From assembly GCA_000733915.1 (NCBI GenBank), contig JPOM01000001.1:868001-932000 (forward strand): a stretch of DNA of 64,000 nucleotides. Direction: 5' to 3'. Numbering within the stretch: position 1 is the first letter of the stretch; each line of letters starts with the position of its first letter. The notes under the pieces are model-generated. The model saw only the letters and a program-made list of their open reading frames with translations. It did not search any database and was not told the origin of the DNA. This document shows positions 26,018 to 37,873 of the stretch, piece after piece. The position numbers and the translations under genes were made by a program. Source of the DNA: Caulobacteraceae bacterium PMMR1. GTDB lineage: Bacteria > Pseudomonadota > Alphaproteobacteria > Caulobacterales > Caulobacteraceae.

Positions 26018-26686
26018 ATGCCGCGCCTGCGCCAGATCCCCCGCTCAGAGGTCACGGACAAGACCATCCTGGCGACCTACGACCTCCTGTTCGGCGACCG
26101 CGATCCGGTGGCCGAGCCCGGCACGGACACGGGCACCCGAGGCGATTGGTGGACGGTCTTCGCCGCTTCGCCGGACGTGTTCCGCCATGCGGTCATGGGC
26201 TTTGCGCTCTATCGCGATCCCAAACGCAAGCTCGACCCGGTGCTGCGCGAGCTCGGCCAGACCCGGGCGGGCTTCAACAAGGCCAGCCAGTTCGTCTTCT
26301 CCCAGCACTGCAAGTCCTTGCGGGGGCTGGGCGTGGACGAGGCCAAGATCGCCGCGATCCCCTTTTGGCCCGTGAGCGACCTGTTCGACGCGCGGGAGCG
26401 GGCGGTGCTGGCCTATGCCGACTGCCTGACGCTGCAGGCCGGGCGCACGCCGGACGCGTTGTTTCAGGCGCTGAGGGCGCACCTCTCGGAGGAGGAAATC
26501 CTGGAGCTGACCTACATCACCATGCTCTACGACATGCATGCGGTGATGAGCCGGGCGCTCAGGACCGAGTTCGACGACCGCGACGATCCGATCGTGGAGG
26601 TCGCCGCGCCCGAGGGGTTCAGCGCGCGAGACTTCCTGGACACCGGGCGCGGCCCGCGGGGCGACGGTCAGCCCTCTCCCAGGTAG
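26018..26686 (+). CDS. Carboxymuconolactone decarboxylase family protein
   Basis: 222 residues, all-helical. RAGFNKASQFVFSQHCKSLRGLGVDEAKI and AVLAYADCLTL match the CMD/AhpD core, with a single Cys in HCKSL instead of the CxxC redox pair of AhpD, so a peroxidase role is unlikely. It follows the VOC gene after 1 nt. Its 3' end overlaps the convergent scpB gene by 19 nt. Substrate unknown. Confidence 0.8.
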   Translation: MPRLRQIPRSEVTDKTILATYDLLFGDRDPVAEPGTDTGTRGDWWTVFAASPDVFRHAVMGFALYRDPKRKLDPVLRELGQTRAGFNKASQFVFSQHCKSLRGLGVDEAKIAAIPFWPVSDLFDARERAVLAYADCLTLQAGRTPDALFQALRAHLSEEEILELTYITMLYDMHAVMSRALRTEFDDRDDPIVEVAAPEGFSARDFLDTGRGPRGDGQPSPR

Positions 26687-27315
26687 TCCTGGTGGAACTC
26701 GGGGACGTCGCCGTCGGCCAGCGGGTCTTCGTCGGCGGCGGGCGCGCCCTCGGGACGCGGCACGACGAAGCCGTGGGGCATGTCGCGGTCGAGCAGGCCC
26801 GCGGCCTTCATCTCCTGGGCGCCCGGAAGGTCGGCGAGGGAGGGCAGGCCGAAGTGCTCCAGGAACGCGTCCGTCGTCCCGAAGGTCGCCGGCCGCCCGG
26901 GGGAGCGGCGGCGGCCGCGGATGCGGACCCAGCCGATCTCGAGCAGCAGGTCCAGCGTGCCGCGGCTGAGGCCCACGCCCCGCACCGCCTCGATCTCCGC
27001 CCGGGTCACCGGCTGGTGATAGGCGATGATGGCCAGGGTCTCCATGGCGGCCTTGGAGAGGCGGCGCGTGTCCTGCCGCTCCTCGGTCATCAGGTGGGCG
27101 AGATCCGGGGCCGTGCGGAACTGCCAGCGATCGGCCACGCAGACCAGCTCGACCCCCCGCCCGGCGTAGCGCGCGCGCAGACCTGCGATGGCGCGGCCCA
27201 CGTCCCAGCCTTCCGGCAGGCGCGCGGCGAGGTCGCCCACGCTCAGCGGCTCGGCGGCGGCGAACAGCAGCGCCTCCACGCTGCGCTCGACCTCGGCGGA
27301 CGCGTCCTCGCTCAT
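26668..27315 (-). CDS. scpB: Segregation and condensation protein ScpB
   Basis: 215 residues with two winged-helix domains: VEALLFAAAEPLSVGDLAARLP, then the signature LSKAAMETLAIIAYHQPVTRAEIE and RGVGLSRGTLDLLLEIGWVRIRGRR. ScpB dimers bind ScpA in the SMC-ScpAB condensin. The ATG at 27315 overlaps the scpA stop (ATGA). The Pro/acidic C-terminal tail (about 30 residues) is typical of alphaproteobacterial forms. Confidence 0.95.
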   Translation of the reverse strand: MSEDASAEVERSVEALLFAAAEPLSVGDLAARLPEGWDVGRAIAGLRARYAGRGVELVCVADRWQFRTAPDLAHLMTEERQDTRRLSKAAMETLAIIAYHQPVTRAEIEAVRGVGLSRGTLDLLLEIGWVRIRGRRRSPGRPATFGTTDAFLEHFGLPSLADLPGAQEMKAAGLLDRDMPHGFVVPRPEGAPAADEDPLADGDVPEFHQDYLGEG

Positions 27316-28151
27316 TCGGCGGCGAGCAGCTGAGGCCGCGTCTGGGCGCGGCGTATCCAGATCTCCGCGAAGGCCTGCAGCTGGCGGGCCTCGAGCCGGC
27401 CATCCTTCACCATCTCCAGCCCCGCCGACAGGGTCGAGGCGAGGTAGGAGGCGCGCGACGGCCCGCGTTGCTTGGCGTCGGTCGCGGCGGCGGAGGGCGC
27501 CGGCGCGATGCCGCCCAGCGAAGTCCAGCTCTCCAGGTCCGGCAGCAGCTGGCTCAGCCGTTCCCGCGCGGCCTCCAGCGGATAGGCCTCCACCCGCGCG
27601 GCCGGGGCGTAGCGGCGGGCCTCGGCGCGCCGGCGTTGCGAGACAAAGGCCGTCATCAGCTCGTACAGGCTGCCCTCCAGCCGCGAGGTGGCGTGCACGA
27701 CGACCTGCTCGGCGTCGCCGCGGGCGAAGACGTCGCGTCCGAGCTGAGCGCGGGCGTGCAGGGCGTCGCACGCCTTGCGCACCGCCTCCAGCCGGACAAG
27801 CCGGAACGCGAGCGCCTCGGCCAGCTCCTGGGCTGGCGGCTCCTCGCCCTTTCGCTCCGGCTTGGGCAGGAGCAGGCGCGACTTCAGGTACGTCAGCCAG
27901 GCGGCCATCACGAGGTAGTCGGCGGCCACGGCGAAGCGCCGTTTGCGCGCCTCCTGCACGAAGGCGAGGTACTGGTCGGCGAGCCGCGCGATGGAGAGCC
28001 TGAGCAGATCGACCTTCTGGCTGCGGGCGAGCGCCAGCAGCACATGCAGCGGCCCCTCGAAGCCGTCGAGGTCCACGACCAGCGCCTCGCCGGCCTCGGC
28101 GGCGGCCTCGACCGCCTCGAAGTCGAGGGTGGGCTGGAAGCTCTCGGCCAT
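27312..28151 (-). CDS. scpA: Segregation and condensation protein ScpA (kleisin)
   Basis: 279 residues. The N-terminal SMC-binding domain contains LDGFEGPLHVLLALARSQKV and YLVMAAWLTYLKSRLLLPKP; the C-terminal winged helix contains RLEARQLQAFAEIWIRR. It bridges SMC heads in chromosome condensation. Its ATG overlaps the nagZ stop by one base and its stop overlaps scpB, giving a tight nagZ-scpA-scpB unit. Confidence 0.95.
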   Translation of the reverse strand: MAESFQPTLDFEAVEAAAEAGEALVVDLDGFEGPLHVLLALARSQKVDLLRLSIARLADQYLAFVQEARKRRFAVAADYLVMAAWLTYLKSRLLLPKPERKGEEPPAQELAEALAFRLVRLEAVRKACDALHARAQLGRDVFARGDAEQVVVHATSRLEGSLYELMTAFVSQRRRAEARRYAPAARVEAYPLEAARERLSQLLPDLESWTSLGGIAPAPSAAATDAKQRGPSRASYLASTLSAGLEMVKDGRLEARQLQAFAEIWIRRAQTRPQLLAAE

Positions 28152-29209
28152 CAGGCGTGCGCCGTCTGCAGCGCTTCGGTCGGATCGGCCCCGACCTCGC
28201 CCATGCCCGTGAACGCGTCGGCAAAGCGGGCGCGGGCTTCGATCTCGTCGAGGGGTTCGGGCCGGCGCGCGATGCGGGCGAGCGCGGCCTCCGCACGGCG
28301 CGCGGCTGCGCCCTTCAGCTGGGCCACCCCCTCCGCGGCCTCGCGCATGTCGTCCAGCCGGCCGGAGCAGTGCAGCACGACGTCGCAGCCGGCCCTCAGC
28401 GAGGCGTGCGCGCGCGCGGCCAGCGAGCCGGACAGGGCCCGCATCTCGATGGCGTCGGTCATGAGCAGGCCGCCGAAGCCCAGCCGGTCGCGGATCGTGC
28501 GCACGACCTGCTTCGACGTCGTCGCAGGCCGGCGAGGATCGATCGCGCGATAGACCACGTGGGCGGTCATCGCCATGGGCATGTCCGACAGCGCCTCGAA
28601 GGGCTGGAAGTCGACCGCCTCCAGCGCGGCCAGGGGGGCGTCCACCTGCGGCAGGGCGAGGTGGCTGTCGCTAAGGGCGCGTCCGTGGCCGGGGATGTGC
28701 TTGACGACGGGCAGGACGCCGCCGGCGAGCAGGCCCTCCGCCATCGCGCGGCCAAGGCGGATGACGCCGTCGACCGTCGCGCCGTAGGCGCGGTCGCCAA
28801 TCACGTCGTGGGAGCCGGGCTGGGGCACATCGACCACCGGGACGCAGTCGACGCTGACGCCCACCGCCTTCAGGTCCGCCGCCATCAGCCGCCCGCCGAG
28901 CCGCGCCAGGGCCTGGCCGGTCAGGAGATCGTTGGCCGCGTGCTCGGCATAGGCGCGGCCGGGCGGATACTTCGGCCAATGCGGGGGCGCGAGCCGCTGC
29001 ACCCGCCCGCCTTCCTGGTCGATCAGCACCGGCGCGTCGGGCCGGTCCACCGTGGCGCGGAGCTGGTGGGTTAGCGCCCTAACCTGGTCGGGGCTTTCGA
29101 TGTTGCGCCGAAACAGGATGAAGCCCCAGGGCTTAAGCTCGCGGAAGAACGCCTGCTCTTCGGTCGAGAGCGTCAGTCCCGAACAGCCCAGGATGCAGGC
29201 GGCGGTCAC
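28151..29209 (-). CDS. nagZ: Beta-N-acetylhexosaminidase NagZ (GH3)
   Basis: 352 residues, cytoplasmic, removing GlcNAc from anhydro-muropeptides during peptidoglycan recycling. It has the GH3 features GFILFRRNIESPDQ, VLIDQEGGRVQRL, the catalytic loop KHIPGHGRALSDSH (Asp/His dyad) and LLMTDAIEM with the nucleophile Asp. It lies 8 nt downstream of the SPOR-domain gene and overlaps scpA. Confidence 0.95.
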   Translation of the reverse strand: MTAACILGCSGLTLSTEEQAFFRELKPWGFILFRRNIESPDQVRALTHQLRATVDRPDAPVLIDQEGGRVQRLAPPHWPKYPPGRAYAEHAANDLLTGQALARLGGRLMAADLKAVGVSVDCVPVVDVPQPGSHDVIGDRAYGATVDGVIRLGRAMAEGLLAGGVLPVVKHIPGHGRALSDSHLALPQVDAPLAALEAVDFQPFEALSDMPMAMTAHVVYRAIDPRRPATTSKQVVRTIRDRLGFGGLLMTDAIEMRALSGSLAARAHASLRAGCDVVLHCSGRLDDMREAAEGVAQLKGAAARRAEAALARIARRPEPLDEIEARARFADAFTGMGEVGADPTEALQTAHA

Positions 29210-29217
29210 GACCCGGG

Positions 29218-30201
29218 TCAGCCCTTCACCAGGCAGGACTTGCCCTTGGACTTCAGCGCTGCGCAGAAGCTCGCCGCGTCGGTGCGCGACGCAAAGCCGG
29301 TGACGGCGGTGCGATAAAGCGTGGCCCCGTTCTTCTCGACGGGCTCCACGTGCTTGTGCTTGCCGCTCATCTGGCCGGACATCAGGGCGGCGACCTCCTT
29401 GTAGACCGCGTCCGCCAGGGTGGTGGAGGACACCGCGCCGATCTGGACCAGCGCCCCGCCGACCTTGGCGGAGGCGGCCCCGCCTGCCGCAGAGGCGGTC
29501 TGGACCGGCTTGGCCTTGCGCTTGCCGACGCCGGCGTCGGCGCGGTTCACGCGAGCGATGGCGGCGGCGATGCCGTCCGTTTCAGCGGGCTGGGCGGGCT
29601 TGGTAGGCTGGGCCTGGGCTAGGGCCGCCTGGCTGGCGGCGGACTGGCCGGCCGCGGACTGGCCGGCGGCGGACGGGCGGGCGCGGGCGGCGGCGAGTTC
29701 GCGGTTGCGGACCGCCTTCTCGTCGGTGGTCACCGGCGCATAGCCGCTGTCGTCGGGCTTGGCCTCGGAGGCGTTTGAGCTCGCAGGCGCAGGCGCAGGC
29801 GCCTTGGGCGTCACGACGGCGTTGTCGTCGAGCTGCACGCGCAGGCCCGAGGCGGTGCGGGGCGCCGGCTGCTCCGGCCCGGCGGTGAAGTTCGGCGCCG
29901 CCGTGGTGTTGGCCGAGGGCAGGTTCTGGACGACGTCGGGGTTCTTGGCCGCCTCCTGCGCTTGCTGGGCCGGGGTGGGCGGGGTCTTGATGACAGTGAC
30001 CGGCTGGCCGACCGGCTGGGGCGGCTCCCCCTCGCCGCGCACGCCGGCGCGGTAGTAGAGCAACACCGCGGCGACCAGCGCCAGCAGCACGACCGCGCTT
30101 CCGATCAGGGCCCAGGGGGCGGAGCGGCGGCCGCGGGGCGCGCGGGCGTCGAAGGCGAGCTGGGCGTCGGGCGTATAGGCGCCGCGGTCGTGATCGGACA
30201 T
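29218..30201 (-). CDS. SPOR domain-containing membrane protein
   Basis: 327 residues from the ATG at 30201. A basic cytoplasmic N-terminus and a single transmembrane helix (about residues 34-55, WALIGSAVVLLALVAAVLLYY) precede a long Pro/Ala/Gln-rich linker with a short tandem repeat (AAGQSAAGQSAASQ, coded near 29635-29680). The C-terminal SPOR domain (about residues 245-327: VQIGAVSSTTLADAVYKEV, FASRTDAASFCAALKS) should bind denuded septal peptidoglycan. It lies upstream of nagZ and is probably cotranscribed with it. Confidence 0.9.
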   Translation of the reverse strand: MSDHDRGAYTPDAQLAFDARAPRGRRSAPWALIGSAVVLLALVAAVLLYYRAGVRGEGEPPQPVGQPVTVIKTPPTPAQQAQEAAKNPDVVQNLPSANTTAAPNFTAGPEQPAPRTASGLRVQLDDNAVVTPKAPAPAPASSNASEAKPDDSGYAPVTTDEKAVRNRELAAARARPSAAGQSAAGQSAASQAALAQAQPTKPAQPAETDGIAAAIARVNRADAGVGKRKAKPVQTASAAGGAASAKVGGALVQIGAVSSTTLADAVYKEVAALMSGQMSGKHKHVEPVEKNGATLYRTAVTGFASRTDAASFCAALKSKGKSCLVKG

Positions 30202-30336
30202 GGGTCGAACCCTGGGTCTCGGAGAAGCTGGGCCGGGAGGCTGCACCGGCGAATCGGCATGGATCGCCTGAAACTTTATCGGATCGCAGGCCGCGCGTCA
30301 GAGCCGTCCGCGAGGGCTGGCCCCTGACCTTTCGTC

Positions 30337-31542
30337 TCAGCGCAGGTCCAGGGTGAAGAGCCGCCGGTGCTCCTCGATGGCGAAGCGGTCCGTCATGGCT
30401 GCGAGGTAGTCGCAGATCGCCCGCGCGCGCCCGCGCTCGTCCTCGCCGGCGGAGCGCTCGGCCACCTCCGGCGGCAGGGTGTCGGGATCGCCCAGGAACA
30501 GGTGGAACATGTCGCGCAAAAGCCGCCGCGCCTGGCTGCGGGTGCGGTTCACGCGATAGTGCCGGTACATGCGCTCGTGCAGGAAGGCGCGAAGCCGCGA
30601 CAGGTCCTCCGCCATGTCCTGCGAAAAGCCGACCAGAGGCCGTCCAAGGAGGCGCACCGCCTCGGGGCTGTCGACGCCATGCGCCAGTGCGCGCCGGGCC
30701 GTTTCCGCCAGCACGTCTTCGACCATGACGCCGATCATGCGGCGCACGGCCTCGAGCCGCACCATGCCCTCGTCCACCTCGGGGAAGTCGGCGCGGGCCG
30801 CTGCGATCTGGGGCCCGATCAGGGGCACGGCGGCAAGGTCGTCCAGGCTGAAGAGCCCCGCCTGCACCCCGTCGTCCACGTCGTGGTTGTTGTAGGCGAT
30901 GTCGTCCGACAGCGCGGCGACCTGCGCCTCCGCGGACGCATAGGTGTCGAGCCTGAGGTCCCAGCCGGCGTTGTAGGCCGCCACGGGGGCGTAGGCCGGC
31001 GCTGAGAGCTTCGCCGTGATCGGGCCGTTGTGCTTGATCACGCCCTCCACCGTCTCCCAGGTGAGGTTCAGCCCCAGGAAGCGCGGGTAGCGGCGCTCCA
31101 GCTCGGTCACGACGCGGAACGTCTGCACATTGTGATCGAAGCCGCCGTAGGGCCTCATCAGGGCGTCGAGCTCGTCTTCGCCGGCGTGGCCGAACGGCGG
31201 ATGGCCGAGGTCGTGGGCCAGAGCCACGCCTTCCGCGAGGTCCGCGTCCAGCCCCAGCGCCTGGGCGATGGAGCGTGCGATCTGGGCCACCTCCAGGCTG
31301 TGGGTCAGGCGCGTGCGATAGTAGTCCCCCTCGTGCGCGACGAAGACCTGCGTCTTCTCCTTGAGCCTGCGGAACGCCTGGGAGTGGATCACGCGGTCGC
31401 GGTCCCGGGCGAAGGCGGTGCGGGTGCGGCTGTCCGCCTCGGGCACGCGCCGGCCTTTGGAGCGGGCCGGGTTCTCCGCATAGGGCGCGCGGCCGGTCGC
31501 GGGCGGAGGCGGGACGGCGGACGGCGAAGGGCTGAGGCTCAC
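30337..31542 (-). CDS. dgt: dGTP triphosphohydrolase-like protein (HD domain)
   Basis: 401 residues from a GTG at 31542. After [18 protein letters not shown] come the dGTPase motifs [24 protein letters not shown] and the HD-domain metal residues in [31 protein letters not shown] and [14 protein letters not shown]. It hydrolyses dNTPs to deoxynucleoside and tripolyphosphate. Earlier in-frame codons extend the frame through the divergent erpA region and are not credible. It is divergent from erpA, a common alphaproteobacterial arrangement. Confidence 0.92.
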   Translation of the reverse strand: MSLSPSPSAVPPPPATGRAPYAENPARSKGRRVPEADSRTRTAFARDRDRVIHSQAFRRLKEKTQVFVAHEGDYYRTRLTHSLEVAQIARSIAQALGLDADLAEGVALAHDLGHPPFGHAGEDELDALMRPYGGFDHNVQTFRVVTELERRYPRFLGLNLTWETVEGVIKHNGPITAKLSAPAYAPVAAYNAGWDLRLDTYASAEAQVAALSDDIAYNNHDVDDGVQAGLFSLDDLAAVPLIGPQIAAARADFPEVDEGMVRLEAVRRMIGVMVEDVLAETARRALAHGVDSPEAVRLLGRPLVGFSQDMAEDLSRLRAFLHERMYRHYRVNRTRSQARRLLRDMFHLFLGDPDTLPPEVAERSAGEDERGRARAICDYLAAMTDRFAIEEHRRLFTLDLR

Positions 31543-31570
31543 GCGGCGGGCGCTCCCATGTCGCCTCCCT

Positions 31571-31600
31571 TTGCCGGCGGCGCGATTACCTCCATATAAA
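31571..31600 (+). promoter_or_regulatory. Candidate erpA promoter
   Basis: TTGCCG at 31571-31576 and TATAAA at 31595-31600 are 18 nt apart on the plus strand, in the 79-nt gap between the divergent dgt and erpA starts. Transcription would begin about 15 nt before the erpA ATG. Confidence 0.4.
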
Positions 31601-31621
31601 CGGCTCGAGAGAGACGCCAGG

Positions 31622-31960
31622 ATGAGCTCCGATCCCACCCCCATCGCCCTGACCCCGGCCGCGGCCCGCCGCATCCGCGAGATCGCGACCGCCGAGGGCC
31701 GCCCGCTGATGCTGCGCGTGGCGGTGGAGGGCGGCGGCTGCTCGGGGTTCCAGTACCGCTTCGACCTGGTGGAGCAGGGCCTGCCCGACGACCTGCGCAT
31801 CGAGGGCGAGGGGGCGGCCGCCCTCGTGGACGACGTCAGCGTGCCGTTCCTGAAAGGATCGGAGATTGATTTCGTCGAGGAGCTGGCGGGCGCGGAATTC
31901 CGCGTGCGCAATCCTAACGCCCGGTCGAGCTGCGGCTGCGGGGTCAGCTTCTCGGTCTGA
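31622..31960 (+). CDS. erpA: Iron-sulfur cluster insertion protein ErpA/IscA-like
   Basis: 112 residues, A-type iron-sulfur carrier. It starts [20 protein letters not shown] and has the three conserved cysteines: one in [13 protein letters not shown] and two in [11 protein letters not shown]. It delivers Fe-S clusters to target apoproteins. The ATG at 31622 is preferred; the TTG at 31571 would add residues overlapping the candidate promoter. Its last 17 nt overlap the convergent DUF1810 remnant. Confidence 0.92.
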   Translation: MSSDPTPIALTPAAARRIREIATAEGRPLMLRVAVEGGGCSGFQYRFDLVEQGLPDDLRIEGEGAAALVDDVSVPFLKGSEIDFVEELAGAEFRVRNPNARSSCGCGVSFSV

Positions 31961-32267
31961 TCCGCGCCAGCGTCCGCGCGTCGCGCTCGCCGTCGCAAAG
32001 GGCTTCAAGCGCCGCGGCGAAGACCGGCTGATCGGGAGCCGCGGCCTCGAACAGGGTCAGGCACGAGCGGAGCTTCAGGTCGTCGGGCGCGCCGAACACC
32101 TCGCGCGCCGTCAGGCCTTGCAGCGCGGCGCAGGATTGAGCCATCTCCGCCAGGCGCGGCCCCAGCACCGGATGGGCCAAATAGGCGCGCGCCTCGTCCA
32201 GGCCAGAAAGCCCGTAGAATTGCGCCGTGGCGCCGGAGGCCGTGCTGGACGAGATCGCGCGGCGCAC
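31944..32267 (-). pseudogene. N-terminally truncated DUF1810 family gene
   Basis: The frame encodes the C-terminal two thirds of DUF1810: TAQFYGLSGLDEARAYLAHP, VLGPRL, then DDLKLRSCLTLFEAA and [11 protein letters not shown]. Full-length members (about 140 aa) carry an N-terminal segment with an HWMWFIFPQ-type motif. In all three minus-strand frames between here and the ddl start no such sequence appears, so about 45-50 residues are missing. The GTG at 32267 is the only plausible start, and residues 1-14 do not look like the family. Probably a decaying remnant. Confidence 0.6.
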
Positions 32268-32396
32268 GCCCCGGAAGTGATCCGGCCCGCCGGGGCCGGC
32301 CCGGCTTCAAGGTCGCGGGCGTTGGGGGCGCGGTGGCGTCGCGCCCGCCAGCGGCTATGAGGGACGCGACAGCCTCTCGCCCCAGGACCTCGCGTC

Positions 32397-33341
32397 ATGC
32401 CCTCCGCCTCGCCCCTCTCCGGTCGCCACATCGCCGTGCTGCTGGGAGGCCTCTCCGGCGAGCGGCCGGTCTCGCTCACCACCGGGCGGCTCTGTGCCGA
32501 CGCGGTGGAGCGGCTGGGCGCGCGGGTCACGCGGATCGACGCGGGGCGGGACCTGCCCCAGGTGCTCTTGCGCGAGCGGCCCGATGCGGTCGTCAACTGC
32601 CTGCACGGGGTCTGGGGCGAGGACGGCACAGTCCAGGGCGTGCTCGAGACGCTGCAAATTCCCTATACTCATTCCGGCGTGCTGGCCTCGGCCCTGGCCA
32701 TGGACAAGACCAAGTCCAAGGCGGTGCTGAAGGCGGCGGGCGTGCGCGTGCCCGGCGGCGGGCTCTTCGACCGGCATGTGGTGGCGCGCGAACACGTCCT
32801 GACGCCGCCCTATGTCGTGAAGCCCAACGCGGAGGGCTCCTCCCTGGGCGTCTTCCGCGTCTTCGAGGGCGCGAACGGGCCGCCCGTCGAGGTCGGCCGC
32901 GACGACTGGGCTTATGGCGAGCAGGTGGTGGTCGAGCCCTACATCCCCGGGCGGGAGCTCGCCGTGGCGGTGCTGGGCGAGCCCGCCGGCCCCCGCGCCC
33001 TGGCGGTCACCGACATCATCGCGGCCACGGGCTTCTACGACTTCGAGGCCAAATACGGGGAGGGCGGCTCCCGCCACGTCCTGCCCGCGGACCTTCCCGC
33101 CCACGTGACCGAGGCGGCGATGCGCATGGCCGAGCTCGCCCACGTCGCGCTTGGTTGCCGAGGCGTGACCCGAAGCGACTTCCGTTATGACGATCTTAAG
33201 GACGATCTCGTTCTGCTGGAGCTCAACAACCAACCCGGGATGACGCCGACCTCGCTCGTGCCCGAGCAGGCCGCCTTCGTGGGGATGGACTACGACCAGT
33301 TGGTGCTCTGGATGGTGGAGGACGCCTCTTGCCCGCGGTAG
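32397..33341 (+). CDS. ddl: D-alanine--D-alanine ligase
   Basis: 314 residues, ATP-grasp ligase forming D-Ala-D-Ala for peptidoglycan. Motifs are [32 protein letters not shown], the [14 protein letters not shown] nucleotide-binding stretch, [26 protein letters not shown] and the metal-binding [20 protein letters not shown]. It overlaps ftsQ, which starts inside its 3' end, so ddl-ftsQ-ftsA form a dcw-type unit. Confidence 0.97.
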   Translation: MPSASPLSGRHIAVLLGGLSGERPVSLTTGRLCADAVERLGARVTRIDAGRDLPQVLLRERPDAVVNCLHGVWGEDGTVQGVLETLQIPYTHSGVLASALAMDKTKSKAVLKAAGVRVPGGGLFDRHVVAREHVLTPPYVVKPNAEGSSLGVFRVFEGANGPPVEVGRDDWAYGEQVVVEPYIPGRELAVAVLGEPAGPRALAVTDIIAATGFYDFEAKYGEGGSRHVLPADLPAHVTEAAMRMAELAHVALGCRGVTRSDFRYDDLKDDLVLLELNNQPGMTPTSLVPEQAAFVGMDYDQLVLWMVEDASCPR

Positions 33342-34231
33342 CGCGCGACCCGGCGAGATCACGCGGGGGCAAGGGCGCGGGCGCGCCGAAGTCGCGGGCC
33401 AGGCCGCGCGCCGTCCAGGCCGCCTATGCTCCCGTGAAGCTGAACGGCGCGGCGGCGGCCGACATCGATCCGCACCTGGCCCTCGGCGCAGCGGGCGCGG
33501 TGCTGGCGGCGGGGCTGGTGCTGGCGCTGGCGACGGGCGGGCGCGGGCATCGGCTGGCCGCCGGGATCGCCCACGCCGCGGACAGTCAGGCGGCCGCGCT
33601 CGGCTTCAAGGTGACGCGGGTGGAGCTGATCGGCGCCAGCGCGGACAGCCGCGGCGACCTGATCGCCCAAGCCGGCGTGAGCGCCGGAACGCCGATCCTG
33701 GGGCTGGATCTGACCGAAGTGCGTCGCAAGGTGGAGCAGGCGGGCTGGGTCAAGCGCGTCCGGGTCATGCGCCTTCTGCCCGACACCCTGGCCATTGCGG
33801 TGGAGGAGCGGCCTCGCTTGGCGGTATGGCAGCTGCACGGGCGCCTGGCGGTGGTGGACGCCGAGGGCCATCCGATCCCGGAGGCCGATCCGGGCCGCTT
33901 CCCCGATCTGCCGCTTATCGTGGGCGAGGGCGCGCCGGAGGCGGCGGGCAAGGTGCTGCCGCTCGTGCGACAGCGCCCCGCGCTCGCCTCGCGGCTGGAG
34001 GCGCTGGTGCGCGTGGACGGCCGGCGCTGGGATCTGCGGCTCAAGGACGGGGGGCTGATCGCCCTGCCGGCCGAGGGGGAGGAGGCGGCCCTGATCCGCT
34101 TCGACCAGCTGGAGGCGCGTGACCGCGTGCTGGAGCTGGGGTTCGCGCGGCTCGACCTGCGCGATCCGCAGACCGCGGCGCTTCGGCCCAGGACCTCCGG
34201 TCCGCCGCCGGCCGCCGCACAGGGACAGTAG
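33329..34231 (+). CDS. ftsQ: Cell division protein FtsQ
   Basis: 300 residues. A basic cytoplasmic N-terminus, one transmembrane helix (about residues 50-68, [18 protein letters not shown]), then the POTRA domain ([40 protein letters not shown]) and the beta domain ([20 protein letters not shown]). It links early and late divisome proteins. The start is a TTG at 33329, 13 nt inside ddl, with GGAGG about 8 nt upstream; this ribosome-binding site decides the start. Confidence 0.93.
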   Translation: MPAVARDPARSRGGKGAGAPKSRARPRAVQAAYAPVKLNGAAAADIDPHLALGAAGAVLAAGLVLALATGGRGHRLAAGIAHAADSQAAALGFKVTRVELIGASADSRGDLIAQAGVSAGTPILGLDLTEVRRKVEQAGWVKRVRVMRLLPDTLAIAVEERPRLAVWQLHGRLAVVDAEGHPIPEADPGRFPDLPLIVGEGAPEAAGKVLPLVRQRPALASRLEALVRVDGRRWDLRLKDGGLIALPAEGEEAALIRFDQLEARDRVLELGFARLDLRDPQTAALRPRTSGPPPAAAQGQ

Positions 34232-34245
34232 AGGCGTAGGCGTTC

Positions 34246-34279
34246 AGGGGCTTGCCCCCTCGGACCCGGCAGAAGCCGG
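34246..34279 (+). other. Two small hairpins in the ftsQ-ftsA gap
   Basis: AGGGG (34246-34250) pairs with CCCCT (34256-34260), and CCGGC (34266-34270) pairs with GCCGG (34275-34279) across a 4-nt loop. They lie in the 82-nt spacer before ftsA. No T-tract follows. They may be chance GC structure or a leader element. Confidence 0.25.
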
Positions 34280-34313
34280 CCCGGGGCGGGATGTAGAGTG
34301 AAGGGGCGAAGAA

Positions 34314-35647
34314 ATGCCGAAGATGCGACCTGAGGTGCGCGAGGCGCGCGAGGGCTTCAAGGTGCTGACGGGCGGGCGGCTGCCGCTGACCGCGGCGGTG
34401 GACCTCGGCGCCTCCAAGGTGGGGTGCTTCATCCTGAAGCCGGACGGGTCGCGGCGCGAGGACCGGGCGTTGCACATCGCGGGCGTCGCCCACGTACGCT
34501 CCCGGGGGATCAAGGGCGGCGCCATTGTCGACATGGAGCAGGCCGCCCACGCCATCGCCCAGGCCGTCGAGCGCGCCGAGGCGGTGGCCGGGGTCTCGGT
34601 CTCCAGCGTCACCGTCACCTCCGCGGGGGGGCAGCTGGCGAGCGCGCGGGTGCAGTCCGCCGTGGCCTTGACGCCCCGCCCGGTCTGCGACGCCGACCTC
34701 CTGCGCTGCATCCAGTCTGCGGTCGCCCAGGCGCGCGTCGCCGGCCGCCGCCCGATCCACCTCCTGCCCATCGCCTGGTCCGTGGACGCCCAGCGCGGCG
34801 TGCGCGACCCTCGCGGCATGTTCGGCCAGCAGCTCGGTCTGGACCTTCTGGTCGTCAGCACCGACGAGGCCGCCTTCCAGACGCTGGCACACTGCGTGGA
34901 GAGCGTGCACCTGCAGTTCGACGGCCTCGTCGCTGCGCCCTTCGCATCGGCGCTCGCCGCACTCGACGACGACGAGATCGACCTCGGCGCCGTCTGCATC
35001 GACATGGGCGGCGGCTCGACCTCCACCGCCGTCTTCGGCCAGGGCAGCCTGCTGCACGTGGACAGCGTCGCCGTCGGAGGGGCGCACGTGACCCAGGACA
35101 TCGCGCGGGGGCTTTCCACCACCCTTGCGGGGGCGGAGCGGATCAAGACCCTGCACGGCTCGGCCATCGCCTCGGCCAATGAAGACCGCGAGATGATCGA
35201 GGCACCCCCGCGCGGCGACGACCCCGGCGCCGGTCCCGTAATCGCGCCGCGTTCGCTGCTGAAGGGCGTGATCGCGCCCCGGGTCGAGGAGACCCTGGAG
35301 CTGGTGCGCGACAACCTGCGCCGCTCGGGCGTGGCGCTGGACCCGGCCGCGGGCGTGGTGCTGACCGGCGGCGCAAGCCAGCTGACCGGCGTGCGCGAAG
35401 TCGCCGTGCGCGTGTTCGACCGCCCCGTGCGCCTCGGCCGTCCCAAGCGCGCGCCGCACCTGGCCGAAGCCGCGTCGGGCCCGGCGTTCTGCGCCGCCGC
35501 GGGCGTGCTGCATCGCGCCGCCTACGGCCCGCGGGAAGCGGTGTCGCAGAAGGCGCTGGCCGCGCCCCTCCGCGCCGACCCGCGCCAGGCCGTCGACCCC
35601 AACGCCGGCGTGCTCGCCCGTGCGGCCGGCTGGCTCAGGGCCAACCT

Positions 35648-35651
<4 letters not shown>
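34314..35651 (+). CDS. ftsA: Cell division protein FtsA
   Basis: 445 residues, actin-like ATPase that tethers FtsZ to the membrane. [14 protein letters not shown] and [15 protein letters not shown] are the phosphate loops; [22 protein letters not shown] is the adenosine motif; the 1C subdomain lies between. The C-terminus ([15 protein letters not shown]) is the amphipathic membrane-targeting helix. AAGGGGCGAAG lies close before the ATG. ftsZ does not follow; the stop interlocks with the convergent purL stop. Confidence 0.96.

Positions 35652-37873
<2,222 letters not shown>

Noticed and set aside
30190-30215. T-loop-like GGTTCGACCC near the SPOR gene start, as a tRNA
   Set aside because: No acceptor, D-arm or anticodon arm pairs around it; it is the 5' leader of the SPOR gene.
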